From Monoplex corrugatus (lineage: Eukaryota; Mollusca; Gastropoda; Littorinimorpha; Ranellidae): DNA of 42,500 nt. Every line of letters starts with the position of its first letter. Within the stretch, counting starts at the first letter, position 1. The notes beneath the pieces are model-generated. The model made no database searches, was not told the DNA's origin, and saw only the letters and a list, made by a program, of their open reading frames with translations. Both the position numbers and the translations under genes were made by a program. Below, piece after piece: positions 21,390 to 32,757 of this stretch. The stretch spans positions 52,340,168-52,382,667 of the forward strand of contig CM060312.1 of NCBI GenBank assembly GCA_030674185.1, written 5' to 3'.

Positions 21390-23400
21390 AGGGTGGAAGA
21401 TATAGTGACAGTGACGGTGACAGTGAGAAACAATTGTCAAAGTTGAGAAATTCGATAAATGACGTTTGTGAAGAAATCCTTGAAATAGATAGAAAAGCTA
21501 AAAAGAACTGGATGACAAAAGAAATTTTAGGCTTGATGGAGGAACGGAGGAAGGCAAAGAGAAACAAGGAGATATACAGGAAGAAAAACAAAGAAATCAG
21601 GGATAGGTGCAATGAAGCTAAGGAAGCTTGGCTGAAAACAAAATGCAAAGCAATAGAAGATCGACACAAAACGGATCCTCAGGGTATGTACAGAGGAACT
21701 GAAGAAATTGTTCACAGGAAAAATACATGCACATCAACTGGTTGCTTAAAATCGAAAGATGGTATGCCTATCATGGAAAAAGACACAATATTAGACAGAT
21801 GGGGAGACTACATTACAGACCTTTTGAAGATGACAGAAACGAAGAACACATTATAAGAAAGAACGTTGAAGGACCACCCATAATGAAAGATGAAGTTAGA
21901 GCAGCACTGAAAAAGATGAAACCAGGAAAAGCCCCTGGACCAGACAACATTTCTGCAGAGATGATTGAAGCTCTGGAGGAATTTGGTATTGAAAAAATAA
22001 CAGTCCTCCTGAATGAAATTTATGACACTGGAAAAATCCCCAAAGATATATCAAAATTGATTTTCATTGCTACTTCCAAAGAAGACAGGGGCTAGAGAAT
22101 GCGAACTCAATCGCGCAATCAGTTTGATGAGTCATGTAAGAAAAATCCTATTAAGAATAATCATGATGAGGACAAGGAATAGACTCAAAAGAGAAATAGC
22201 AGATGAACAGTGTGTATTCGTGGAAGGGAAAGGAACTATTAATGCCATATACACCCTAAGAACTATCATAGAGAGGTCAATCGAGATGAATAAGGATTTA
22301 TACTTATGCTTTGTTGATTATACTAAAGCTTTCAATCGGGTGAGACATGAAGAATTGATCAACCAGCTAGAAAGACTCAACATTGATGGAAAAGATCTAC
22401 GAATAATCAGAAATATGTATTGGGAACATACAGCTGCAAAGAGAATACAAAACGATATAAGCTCTTTCCAAAACATCAAAGAGTCAAAGAGGAATCAGAC
22501 AGTGTTGTATTTTGTCACCAGATCTGTTTTCACTTTACAGCGAAAACATCATGAGAAACCTAGAGGAAGACCCTGGATTAAAGGTTGGAGGAAAAATGAT
22601 AAACAACAATCGATACGCAGATGACACCGTGCTATTTGCAGAAAATGAAAGGGACCAACAAAACTTGTGAATGTACTAGAAATAGAAAGCAAAGGTAAGG
22701 GCTTGGAAAAAACAGCAGGAAGACTGAAGTCATGGTGATCAGTAAAGCACTTGAAATCCCCTCATGCAAAATAACAGCAAATGGCACAACCTTAAGACAG
22801 GTTGATAAGTTTAAATATCTGGGAACGATCATTTCACCAGACGGCAGATGCACATCAGAAATAGCCAGCAGAATCGGCCAAGCCAAAACAGCATTCAAGA
22901 AGATGAAAAGCATTCTTACCGACAAATGCCTATCAATTACATCAGGAAGAGAGTTCTTGAATGTTATATGGAACCAATACTGTTATACGGTTGCGAGGCG
23001 TGGACAGTCAACAAGCAAAGCCAGAACAATATTGAGGCAGCCGAGATGTGGTTTCTAAGAAGAATGTTGAGAGTTCCATGGATAGCAAAGAAAACAAGCG
23101 AGGCAGTCTTGATGGAGGCAGACACAAGAAGATCATTCATAATGGAAGATTAGGAAAAGACAGGCAACATTTATAGGCCATTTTATGAGGAAAGGGGAAT
23201 TGGAGCACCTGGTCACAACGGGAAATCTGGAGGGAAAGAGAGCACCAGGTAGATCCACAGAGAAGATATTGGACGGACTTGCAGAGTGGCTGAAGACAAA
23301 GAGGGTGGAAGAGGTGCTTCAGGCAACAAGAGATAGAAAATGATGGAAGCCATGATCGCCAACGCCATGTGGCAAGGCACCTGATGATGATGATGATAAT
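21390..23400 (+). mobile_element. LINE family G, longest copy (RT region to 3' end)
   Basis: It lacks an endonuclease, so it is 5'-truncated. In several frames it encodes a Lys/Arg-rich linker (21434-21856), KPGKAPGPDNISAEM (about 21920), FVDYTKAFNRVRH (about 22310), LSPDLFSLYSENIM (about 22510) and RYADDTVLFAENE (about 22610). It then encodes a thumb with KYLGTIISPDG (about 22820) and the C-terminal MWFLRRMLRVPW (about 23050). The 3'UTR contains GAGCACCAGGTAGA and ends GGCACCTGATGATGATG. Stops and frameshifts disable it. I could not place the clade; the YGCEAW...RRMLRVPW C-terminus is typical of RTE-like and related elements. Confidence 0.82.
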
Positions 23401-23575
23401 AGTAAATAATAATAATAATAATGATAATAATATAATAACAATAATAATAATAATGATAATAATAATAATAACAACAATAACAATAACAACAACAGCAATG
23501 ATATAATAATAATAATAATAATATAAAATAATAACAATAGTAATAATAGTAATGATAGTAATAATATAAGTTAGA
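23394..23575. repeat. (GAT)n/(AAT)n tract expanded from the G element tail
   Basis: It begins exactly at the GAT tail of the G element and continues as AAT/AAC/AGT trinucleotides for about 180 bases. Confidence 0.9.
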
Positions 23576-23911
23576 TAACGATAAAGATACACTGTAATCA
23601 TAAATTGTAGTAAAAAAGGCCAATCACACGCTCAGTCCCTAGAACACAACATAAGTAACGCGAATAAGCATAATCCACAAATATGATTATATACATTTAC
23701 GTTTCACGCATATTTACACACATGGGTTCCACGAAAAACCATGTTGACATTCGTGTTTCCAAACCACAATAACTTCTTATTGATTTCACACTACTCCAGT
23801 TGATACCAACACAATGAATTATATTGCAATGGTGTGTCCATAGACTACAGTGTGTTCCGAATTATTTGACGACATCTTCGTTTCTAAGGTATGTATGAAC
23901 AAAACTAAGAT
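23576..23911. other. intergenic, nothing recognised
   Basis: AT-rich unique-looking sequence with no domain-like frame on either strand. Confidence 0.55.
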
Positions 23912-24203
23912 GATATCTATCTATCTATCTATTTATCTATCTATCTGTCTGTCTGTCTATCTGTCTTTCTATCTGTATATATCTGTATCTATCTGTCTAT
24001 CTATCTGTCTATCTATCTATCTGTCTGTCTATCTGTCTGTCTGTCTGTCTGTCCTATGTACTATGTATCTGTGTATCTAGTGTATCTGTGTATCTCTGTG
24101 TCTATCTGTCTGTCTGTCTGTATGTCTGCCTGTCTGTCTGTCTGTTGTTTGTCTGTATGTATGTATATCTGTCTGCCTATCTATCTATCCATCTATCTAT
24201 CTG
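23912..24203. repeat. (CTAT)n/(CTGT)n tetranucleotide microsatellite
   Basis: A long mixed array of ATCT and GTCT tetranucleotides with short interruptions. Confidence 0.93.
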
Positions 24204-24205
24204 TA

Positions 24206-24226
24206 CACACAACACACACACACACA

Positions 24227-24290
<64 letters not shown>
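24206..24290. repeat. (CA)n microsatellite
   Basis: A nearly pure CA array directly following the tetranucleotide tract. Confidence 0.95.
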
Positions 24291-24292
<2 letters not shown>

Positions 24293-24590
24293 TTTTCAAG
24301 AAACACGCGTGGGTGCTGGGTGGGACCCAAGCAACAACGTCTCACCTTCCAAGCCCCAACATCACACACAAAGTGGTCGCCATTTCGCCAAGCAAAGGGA
24401 GTACGTCCATGTGCTGCATGACCCATTTGGACCAGTCATCACCTACCTGGTTTACAAACCGAAAGGCAAGCGGGACGACAAACCCGGATAAACAAACACG
24501 TCCAAACCAGTCAGCCAGCACTGACAAGAGAATGGAGGGCCGCTTTTTTGCCTTACTTTGAGTCTTCCTTTCTCTCTTGTATTCACCTTG
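24291..24590. other. unassigned segment with open frames in all three plus-strand phases
   Basis: This segment is less AT-rich than its flanks and is open in all three plus-strand frames for at least part of its length. One frame (24309-24491) reads HVLHDPFGPVITYLVYKPKG near its end. I recognise no family, and it could be a worn part of the family N element that begins next to it. Confidence 0.3.
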
Positions 24591-25092
24591 TCGGCCACCA
24601 GCTCAACTCTCACTAGATTCAACTTACGCTACCTTGTTATCAGTTTTGATAGAATGTTAACCTTCAGAAAATACGTGGTAACCACTACTCTCATATGTAA
24701 ACAAGGCCTTTCAATCTTGAAAGCAATGGCAGCTTCAGGCATTGAACAACGTCATCTCTTTCAACTATACCAAGCTGTAATACTGAGTGTCATCGATTAT
24801 GGATTGGGCCTCACTACGTTGTCACAGACAAACCTGCTAAAACTAGAATGAATACAAAATGAAGCAATGAGAGTCACCCTCGGGACCACAAAAGAAACAC
24901 CCACAGAGACTATGCGATATCTGCTCGACCTTCCTTCAATACAGTCGAGACACAAAACAGAACAAGTGAAGGATATTTCAGGGCATTGGAGAACCCAGAA
25001 AACCCACTCTACCAGACAGTCAGAACAGCAGAAGGCAACAGACTCCAACGCGGAAAAATCATGGATGGAACAGGCAGAAGACCCCATTCAGC

Positions 25093-25700
25093 ATGTGTCA
25101 ACTGACAGAACTCAAAGGGACAAAGGAATGGGAACAACATCCAAACCGTTTAATCAATCTGTACAAAACTATCATACCCAAAAATCTATGGAGACACTGT
25201 CGCCAATGGCCAGAAGGGAAAACAAATACAGAAATTCAGCTATTCATTGAGCAACTAAGCTGCAAGACCAAAGATATAATCATATACACAGATGGCTCAG
25301 TCACCAATAACAAATCTGGATGGGCTTCACTGTCAAACAGAATGGAAACACCAAACATGAAGAAAATGCTACACATGATATCACAACCTCCTGTCTAACG
25401 ATGCAAACTGAGGCAGTCACACATGCACTACGATGGTTAACCTCACTGGATGACGACATGAAAGAAAGTCAAGCTTTCATTCTGGTTGACTCAATGAATC
25501 TACTTCAAGATGTACAAAATGGAGTAGAGACCCCAGAATAGCACAAAGCAATGAACAGTGTCAACCTAAAAAGTCTCTCGTGGATCTACTGCCCTGGACA
25601 CGCCGGTGTTAAGGGAAATGAACGGGCCGATAAACTTGCAGGCAATGCCACTACAACAAAAGTTCTCTATCTGGGAAAATTTGAGGTCCTCAGACGCTTT
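25093..25700 (+). pseudogene. RNase H domain of the family N LINE
   Basis: All four acidic landmarks of the RNase H fold can be read across three frames: IIIYTDGSVTNN (about 25283), TEAVTHALRWL (about 25413), FILVDSMNLLQD (about 25485) and HAGVKGNERADKLAGNA (about 25600). In a live element the domain removes RNA from the RNA-DNA hybrid during replication. Two frameshifts and one in-frame stop separate the motifs. Even so, the catalytic residues are intact, in contrast to the minus-strand copy at 14935-16320. Confidence 0.8.
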
Positions 25701-26214
25701 AAATCATATTTTCGTGAACAAATGTGAGTCATCATACCATCGAACGTGTTACCAAAAAGAAATAGATAGAGGAAGTGGCCGGAAATTCACTATGAAAGGA
25801 AAAACAAGAGCTATCATTAATCAGACCAACATTGGTATCATCTCAAAAGTAAACACTGCGCAGACTCTTACAGGGTGGAATGGAAAGTGTTTGGGCTTTT
25901 CCTGAAACAGAGATAAGGAAAAATGAAAAAAAAAAACCAACTGAAGTACAAGCAAGTTTGTCAAACCGTCTGTTTGTATGTTTGTGGGCTGTTTGTTGAG
26001 TGTTATCCAGATATGTCTGTAAGTTTGTCATGATATGTATATAGGGTGTTTATTTGCTCGCGTTGTTGTTGGTGTTGTTATAGCTGTTGTTGTCAGTCAT
26101 CATGCTGTGTCGATATGGATGTGTATGTATGAATGTATGTGTGTATGCCTCTGTGCATGCATGTGGGTATATGCATGTATTTACTGTTATTTGTTATTTT
26201 CATATCTTACCTGT

Positions 26215-26412
26215 TTCTTTATCGACATACTCTTTTATTTTGTATTTATTTATTCACCTACTTACTTCTTATTCACTTACTCACTCACTCACTCACTACC
26301 ACCTACGTACTTACTTATTTACGTACTTACTTACTTGTTTACTTATTCACTTATTTACTTATTTACTTACTTACTTACTTATTTGGTTACTCATTTACTT
26401 ACATACTTATCT
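26215..26412. repeat. (ACTT)n tetranucleotide array inside the N 3'UTR
   Basis: ACTT/ATTT units. The same array occurs at the equivalent place, in reverse orientation as (TAAG)n, in the N copy at 28378-29165. It is therefore part of the element and not an independent microsatellite. Confidence 0.88.
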
Positions 26413-26589
26413 ATGATTAAGAAAATGTTGTCTTCATCTAGTTGATAGCTGAACATTTGGGCATTGACTGGGTGGGGAGGGGGTCTGTCATGTGAGACGA
26501 GTTTATACAGAATAAGTAGTTGTGTTGTGATTCAGACCTTTAATCATTTTTTTTATTTACTTCACATGTATATTCCTTTTTGAAGGTAA

Positions 26590-26810
26590 GATACACACAT
26601 ACACATGTCATTTACATGTAACCAAGATTATTCCAGTGGTAGGCTGATAAAATACACATATCATTTACATGTAACCAAATTATTCAGTGTAGGCTGATAA
26701 AATACACATATCATTTACATGTAACCAAGATTATTCCAGTGGTAGGCTGATAAAATACACATATCATTACATGTAACCAAGATTATTCCAGTGGTAGGCT
26801 GATAAAATAC
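26590..26810 (+). repeat. 53-bp tandem repeat, four units, near the N 3' end
   Basis: The landmark AGGCTGATAAAATACACAT recurs at 26641, 26691, 26744 and 26796 (intervals 50, 53, 52). The N copy at 28378 has a single unit at this position, so the array is a local expansion in this copy. Confidence 0.9.
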
Positions 26811-27079
26811 CAGTATAAAATATAGACTAGGTATAACAGTCTAGGTAGGCCTCAGGACCTGGCCACTTCATGGTTTATGTGCAGACGTAAGGCTTGTGCC
26901 ATGATCACTATACACGTGACACTTGTGAGGTTAGTGCAAAAGAAATTCGTTCCGAGCGCAGAGACGTCGTCTTGAGAAACTGAAACTGAAACTGAAACTG
27001 AAACTGAAACTGTAGTCAAAACGTTAAGGAGGCATACGCTCCCAATGGTGTTCTTCCTAAACATCAAGGAATGTTCACC

Positions 27080-27082
27080 ACA

Positions 27083-27121
<39 letters not shown>

Positions 27122-27300
27122 CACACACACACACACACACATACACACACACACACACACATAACATACACATACACAAAAACAGATATATACATATGTA
27201 TATATATATATAAAATTATGCATATATATATATGTATATATATATAGATATATATGTATATATATATATAATATATATATATATTGTTTATGCATGTGTA
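27080..27300. repeat. (CA)n followed by (TA)n microsatellites
   Basis: CA repeats at 27080-27175, then TATATA with a few interruptions at 27185-27300. Confidence 0.93.
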
Positions 27301-27394
27301 TATAGGACTGCATAATTAGATCGATGAATAGATAAATAAATGTATATGCAGCGTACACACACACACCATCATCTTTCTATCTATATGTCTGTCT

Positions 27395-28377
<983 letters not shown>

Positions 28378-28648
28378 TTTCAGTTTCAGTTTCAGTTTCC
28401 TCAAGACGTCTACACACACGGAACGAATCCCATATGCACTAACGTAACAGGTGCCATGTGTATGGTGAGCATGGCACAAGCCGTAAGCCTGCACTTGATT
28501 CATGAGCTGGCCAGGTCCTGAGACCCTACCTAGCAAAATGTTTTACCTAATCTATATTTTATACTGGTATTGTGTCAGCCTTCATTGGAATAGTCTTGGT
28601 TACATGTAAATGACATGTGTATCTGTGTATCTTATCTTCAAAAAAGCG

Positions 28649-28651
<3 letters not shown>

Positions 28652-28736
<85 letters not shown>

Positions 28737-28760
28737 ACAACACACACACACAACACACAC
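28652..28760. repeat. (CA)n microsatellite inside the N 3'UTR
   Basis: A CA array about 110 bases long. The sister copy at 26580 has only ACACACATACACATG at this point, so the array has grown in this copy. Confidence 0.93.
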
Positions 28761-29010
28761 AATAAAAATACAAGTGAATAAATAAATAATTAAAGGTCTG
28801 AGTCACAACAAAAGTACCTACTCGCATAAACTCATTTCACATGACAGCAAGCCCACCCCCCACCCCAGCAATGCACAACGCCTCAGCTGTCTATCAACTA
28901 GATGAAGACAATATTTTCTTAATCATAGCTCCACCAGTCTGTCGTTCACTTCCAAGGAAACAAAAGAGGAAATAGATAGGCATGTAAGTATGTGAGTGAG
29001 TGAGTGAATG

Positions 29011-29057
<47 letters not shown>

Positions 29058-29155
29058 GTGTACGTAAATAGATAAATAAATAAAAATAAAATAATGGAGT
29101 ATGTAGATAAATGTAGGCAACAAGTAAGAAATGAAAATTACAAATAACAGTAACT

Positions 29156-29165
29156 ACATGCATAT
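29156..29165 (+). other. target-site duplication, left copy
   Basis: ACATGCATAT, part of the N element 3'UTR. It is repeated exactly at 29709-29718 on the other side of the G element. Confidence 0.8.
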
Positions 29166-29708
29166 CGGAAATAGCCGGCAGAATCGGCCAAGCCAAAACA
29201 GCATTCAAGAAGATGACAAGCATTCTTACCAACAAATGCCTATCAATTAACATTAGGAAGAGAGTCCTTGAATGTTATATAGAACCAATACTGTTATACG
29301 GATGTGAGGCGTGGACAGTCAGCAAGCAAAGCCAGAGCAAGATTGAGGCAGCCGAGATGTGGTTTCTCAGAAGAATGTTGAGAGTTCCATGGACAGCAAA
29401 GAAAACAAACGAGGCAGTCTTGATGGAGGCAGACACAAGTAGATCACTCATAATGAAGATTAGGAAAAGACAGGCAACATTTATAGGCCATTTTATGAGG
29501 AAGGGGGATTGGAGCACCTGGTCACAGCGGGAAATCTGGAGGGAAAGAGAGCACCAGGTAGACCCAGGGAGAAAATGCAGACGGACTTGCGGAGTGGCTG
29601 AAGACGAGGTAGGGTGGAGGAGATGCTTGGGGCAACAAGAGATAGAAACAGATGGAAGTCCATGATCGCCAACGCCATGCGGCAAGGCACCTGATGATGA
29701 TGATGATG
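29166..29708 (+). mobile_element. LINE family G, 5'-truncated insertion with intact 3' end
   Basis: It starts within the RT thumb region (equivalent to about 22855) and runs to the (GAT)n tail. A 150-residue frame from 29213 is open, with YGCEAWTVSKQSQ and EMWFLRRMLRVPW. It ends GGCACCTGATGATGATGATGATG and is flanked by the 10-bp repeat ACATGCATAT. This is the youngest-looking copy of the family in the window. Confidence 0.85.
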
Positions 29709-29718
29709 ACATGCATAT
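29709..29718 (+). other. target-site duplication, right copy
   Basis: ACATGCATAT, identical to 29156-29165, directly following the (GAT)n tail. The family B 3' end begins immediately after it. Confidence 0.8.
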
Positions 29719-30845
29719 GATGTTCGTCTGTTGTCGTCGACAATGACCACGGCTTCATGAAGTTGCTTTGATGGTCCGGAGGTGACTGATCAATCCGATC
29801 CGGGCACAGAAGTAACGTCCACAGGTTGGACATCTATGGTCGGTTACTGTGGTTGAAGGGTTTGCAGCCCTAGCTTTCCGTGCAGCCTCGTTTTTCTTGT
29901 GCAGATTGGATACGAGACACTTCTGAAGTGGTACATCCGGTTTGATTCTTCTACGCCAGACTGTACGGTTGAGGGCAAGGTTTTCCCAATTCTCCCAGTC
30001 TATGTTGAGGGACTTTAGCGATGCCTTCAAGCTGTCTTTAAACCGTTTTCTCTGGCCTCCAACTGTTCTCTTGCCAGACGCTAGTTCCCCGTAGAGGAGT
30101 TGCTTCGGAATTCTGGTGTCAGACATACGGTACACATGGCCAGCCCAGCGAACTTGACTCTTTTGAAGTAAAGTGTAGATGAAGGGGAGATTGGCTCTCT
30201 CTAGTACTTCTGTATCAGGGATATTCTCTTGCCATCGGATATTGAGAATCTTTCTGAGGCTTTTGGTGTGAAAATGATTCAATTTCCTTGCGTGTCTACT
30301 GTAAACAGTCCAGGTCTCACTGCCGTAGAGGAGAGTGGTGAGGACCACCGCTTTGTACGCTTTGAGTTTAGTTGTAGCCGAGATACCTCTTCTGTCCCAT
30401 ACAGTAGGACGCAGCCTCCCAAATGCAGTGCTGGCCTTAGCTATGCGTTTGTTGACTTCGTCGTCGATATGCACACAACGTGATAGGGAACTGCCGAGAT
30501 ATGTGAAGTTGTCGACTGCATGTAGTTTTGTGCCCTTGACCTCGATATTTGGTTCAGTATACGGAATACCTGGAGGAGACTGATACATGACTTCGGTTTT
30601 CTTGGTGCTTATTGTAAGACCGAAGTTGTCGCAAGCAGTTGAAAATTTGTCCATGCATTGTTGCATCTGTTCACCACTGTAAGCATTTAACGCACAATCG
30701 TCTGCGAAAAGGAGGTCACGAAGAGCGCTGTAACTGCATTTAGTGGTCGCCTTGAGCCGTCTTGTGTTGTACAACTTGCCGTCTGTGCGGTAGTGTATAT
30801 CTATGCCAGGGTCTTCTGGAGAGAATGCATCTGATAACATTGCCC
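29719..30845 (-). mobile_element. LINE family B, 5'-truncated copy
   Basis: It holds the last part of an RT, from just before motif C to the 3' end. It sits between two parts of a family N element in the same orientation, so it inserted into N. No clear target-site duplication was found at its ends. A second, older fragment of what looks like the same kind of element is at 34530-34830. Confidence 0.75.
29755..30845 (-). CDS. family B LINE reverse transcriptase, C-terminal part (open)
   Basis: An unbroken frame of about 360 codons (374 if flanking N sequence is included). It carries LLFADDCALNAYS (RT motif C), GLTISTKKTEVMYQSP, NFTYLGSSLSR, LLYGSETWTVYSRHARKLN, a long conserved RWAGHVYRM region and a terminal CPTCGRYFCARIGLISHLR. 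That last stretch is a C2H2-like motif common at the end of this LINE type in many invertebrates. It is truncated before RT motifs A and B, so it cannot be active. The absence of stops suggests a recent insertion. Confidence 0.82.
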
Positions 30846-31170
30846 GCACACACACATTCACATGTATATATGTATTCATACATACTCACCCATATCCACC
30901 CAGCATGATGGCCAACACAACAGCAACAACAACAACAGCAACAACAACAACAGCAACAACAACAGCGGCAGCAGCAGCAACCACAACAACAACAGCAAAG
31001 AGTAAACACACATATATACAGATCATCACAAACTTACAGGCACATGTGGACAAGAATCAAGAAACAGCCCATGAACACAGACAGACAGTTTGACAATTTG
31101 TTTGTTTTCCAGTCGTCTTTTCCTTTTCTTCACTTTTCCTTTATCTCTGTTTCAGGATAAGCCCAAAAAG
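30846..31170 (-). mobile_element. LINE family N, continuation of the split copy
   Basis: Reverse-complemented, it matches 25880-26150: the GAAACAGAGATAAAGG landmark (here at about 31136-31156), GTTTGTxATGATxTGTATAT, the TGT-rich stretch and GATATGGxTGxGTATGTATGAA. Together with 28378-29165 it makes one N 3' region interrupted by B and G insertions. Confidence 0.72.
30912..31000. repeat. (CAA)n/(CAG)n trinucleotide array
   Basis: ACAACAGCAACAACA-type units. The equivalent place in the N copy at 26055-26095 has a short TGT-rich seed, so this is an expansion of a 3'UTR trinucleotide and not a polyglutamine gene. Confidence 0.88.
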
Positions 31171-31284
31171 GTACACAAAAAGTTACGTGAGTTTGGGCAG
31201 CAGAATCAGTGAGAAGTTGGCGAATAGAGCTGATTTGTTGAAGTTCCAAATAAGTCCTTGACAATCATAATCCGTTAATCCGTC

Positions 31285-31710
31285 TGATTACATCAATGGC
31301 GTCAGACCACTCAATGGAAATAACGGACATAATCCATTGAAGCTGTCTGCGTGCATCAATGAGGTCGAACCACTCGATGGAAATAACGGACAGATGTCAT
31401 TCCTACAGTACAAATACTTGGTGTTACAATGAGGTGTACAGGTGTCATTCCTACAGTGCACTTTGCTGGTTTACAAACGGGTGTAATGTAGTGCTGGTGT
31501 TACAAACAGGTGTACAAACTCATTCATACAGTACAAGTACTTGATGTTAAAAACAGGTGTACAGACGTCATTCCTACAGTACAACTTGTTGGTGTAACAA
31601 ACAGATGTACAAGTCATTCCTACAATAAAAATTCTAAGAGTGACAAACTGATGTACATGCGTCATTCCCACAGCGCAAGTAGAACTCGTACTATACGAAT
31701 GACACCTGTA
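31285..31710 (+). repeat. short tandem repeats: 62-63 bp duplication, then a 48-bp array
   Basis: A segment with CCACTCAATGGAAATAACGG is repeated about 62-63 bp on, with a variant, between about 31305 and 31390. Then CATTCCTACAGT and its variants recur at 31398, 31446, 31521, 31569, 31615 and 31663 (mostly 48 apart). Units contain GGTGTTACAAACAGGTGTAC. Confidence 0.85.
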
Positions 31711-32144
31711 CAGAACTTATTTATGTTTTGCACTAATGATCAGTGGTATTCCAGAAATATTGACCTTGTTCCTTGTCATGTAGTTCACGGTCATTCTGTA
31801 TTTCCCGTGTAGACGATGCTGAACTGCTCTCGGGAGTTCAATGAAAACTGACAGTTTGACAATTGTTTTGTGATACGTTTGTTTTCCACTCTGTGCACAC
31901 ATATTACGTGTGGATGGGTTTTTATTTTGTTCTTGTTCTTATTGTTTATTTTAGGCATTTCTTTAGTTTAAAGAGATTCATGTTATGTTTTCTGTAGGTG
32001 AACAGACGTGACATGGACAGACGAAGGTATTAACATATGTAAATATTTTTATTACTATTTTATGACATGCTGCGGTTGATGATGCCTATGGGTTATCTGA
32101 CAGGAAACAGACATGTACATTTTAGAACTTCCCCTTTTTCTTCT
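31711..32144. other. intergenic, nothing recognised
   Basis: AT-rich with no convincing frame or repeat on either strand. Confidence 0.5.
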
Positions 32145-32757
32145 TCTGTTTACCATCTACATGGTCTGGTGGTTGCCTCTGAGCTGCAATGTTGCACTGC
32201 TGGAGTTGCTGGTCTATGCTGGCACTGAGTTCTGCCAGCTGTCTCCAGGTGGGCAATGACTGGGCTGAGGTTGGCTGCTGTCAGCACAGCTGTCCTTTCT
32301 CATCCACTACATGGCCTCCATCTTGGCTCCCTCAAAGATGATGTCCAGGTTGCCTCTACGTAGCGCAGGACATTCCCCCTGAGAGCGCCTGGGGAGAGAC
32401 CACAGACGAAGGCGTCACGGAGCTGCGTTGGTGACAATGTCCCCCCCCCCCCCCAAAAGTACGCGTAGGTGGGTAGCGTACTTCGTGACAGTATACCCCT
32501 TACCCTGTTGCCTTCTATAGAACGCGGCAGCAAGTGTTGTGGAGTCTCTGTGATCACTCCAGTTGTCCTTGACGACCGTCAGGTTCATGCTTGGAGCGTC
32601 CACTTTTGATGCTGGTTCCCATAAGTCTTGCCTCTGATGAAGAATTCATCCTCTGGACGGCTGCTTTATCATCCAGGGGCTGGAAATAAAGGATGAGCCT
32701 AATCTCTTGGATAAAATCGTCAATTGTCAATGAAGTCCAGCAAATCCAAAAGTCCAA
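32145..32757 (-). mobile_element. LTR-retrotransposon gag-like fragment, degenerate
   Basis: Minus-strand frames read DDFIQEIRLILYFQPLDDKA near 32700. A segment with STTLAAAFYRRQQGKGYTV follows, then TQLRDAFVCGLSPGALRGNV at about 32390. This order resembles the capsid part of Ty3-type gag proteins. The phases differ and a 14-base poly-C run (32441-32454) interrupts the coding sequence. There are no LTRs, protease or pol nearby. Confidence 0.5.

Larger units (their letters stand above)
24590..27013 (+). mobile_element. LINE family N, best copy: RT end, RNase H, long 3'UTR, (GAAACT)n tail
   Basis: This is a 5'-truncated copy that starts in the RT thumb (FDRMLTFRKYV; VIDYGLGLTTLSQTNLLKLE) and continues through a connector into an RNase H domain. 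The 3'UTR of about 1.3 kb contains a TGT-rich stretch (26055-26095), an (ACTT)n array, a 53-bp tandem repeat and a conserved terminal module. It ends in seven GAAACT/ACTGAA units (26972-27013). RNase H plus RT suggests the I/Nimbus group known from Biomphalaria; this is family-level inference. Several frameshifts and a stop (24849) make it inactive. Confidence 0.78.
28378..29165 (-). mobile_element. LINE family N, 3'UTR copy (3' half of a split element)
   Basis: Read on the minus strand, it has the same order of landmarks as 26170-27013: the ATATGCATGTA start, (ACTT)n, the ATGATTAAG segment, the GTGACTCAGACCTTTAAT segment, a CA/GT array, the terminal module and the GAAACT tail (28379-28400). 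Its continuation lies at 30846-31170, beyond two later insertions. Confidence 0.8.

Noticed and set aside
20421..21440. A 339-codon minus-strand frame rich in Tyr, His and Ile
   Set aside because: Only the last 75 or so codons (below 20640) belong to receptor 2. The rest is GAT/AAT microsatellite.
26035..26445. Multi-pass membrane protein suggested by Leu/Tyr/Phe-rich frames
   Set aside because: These frames are open in all three phases because of (ACTT)n repeats within the N 3'UTR.
30803..31093. Polythreonine/alanine frame over CAA/CAG repeats, possible low-complexity protein
   Set aside because: The flanks belong to the N-element 3'UTR and no exon-like sequence adjoins it.
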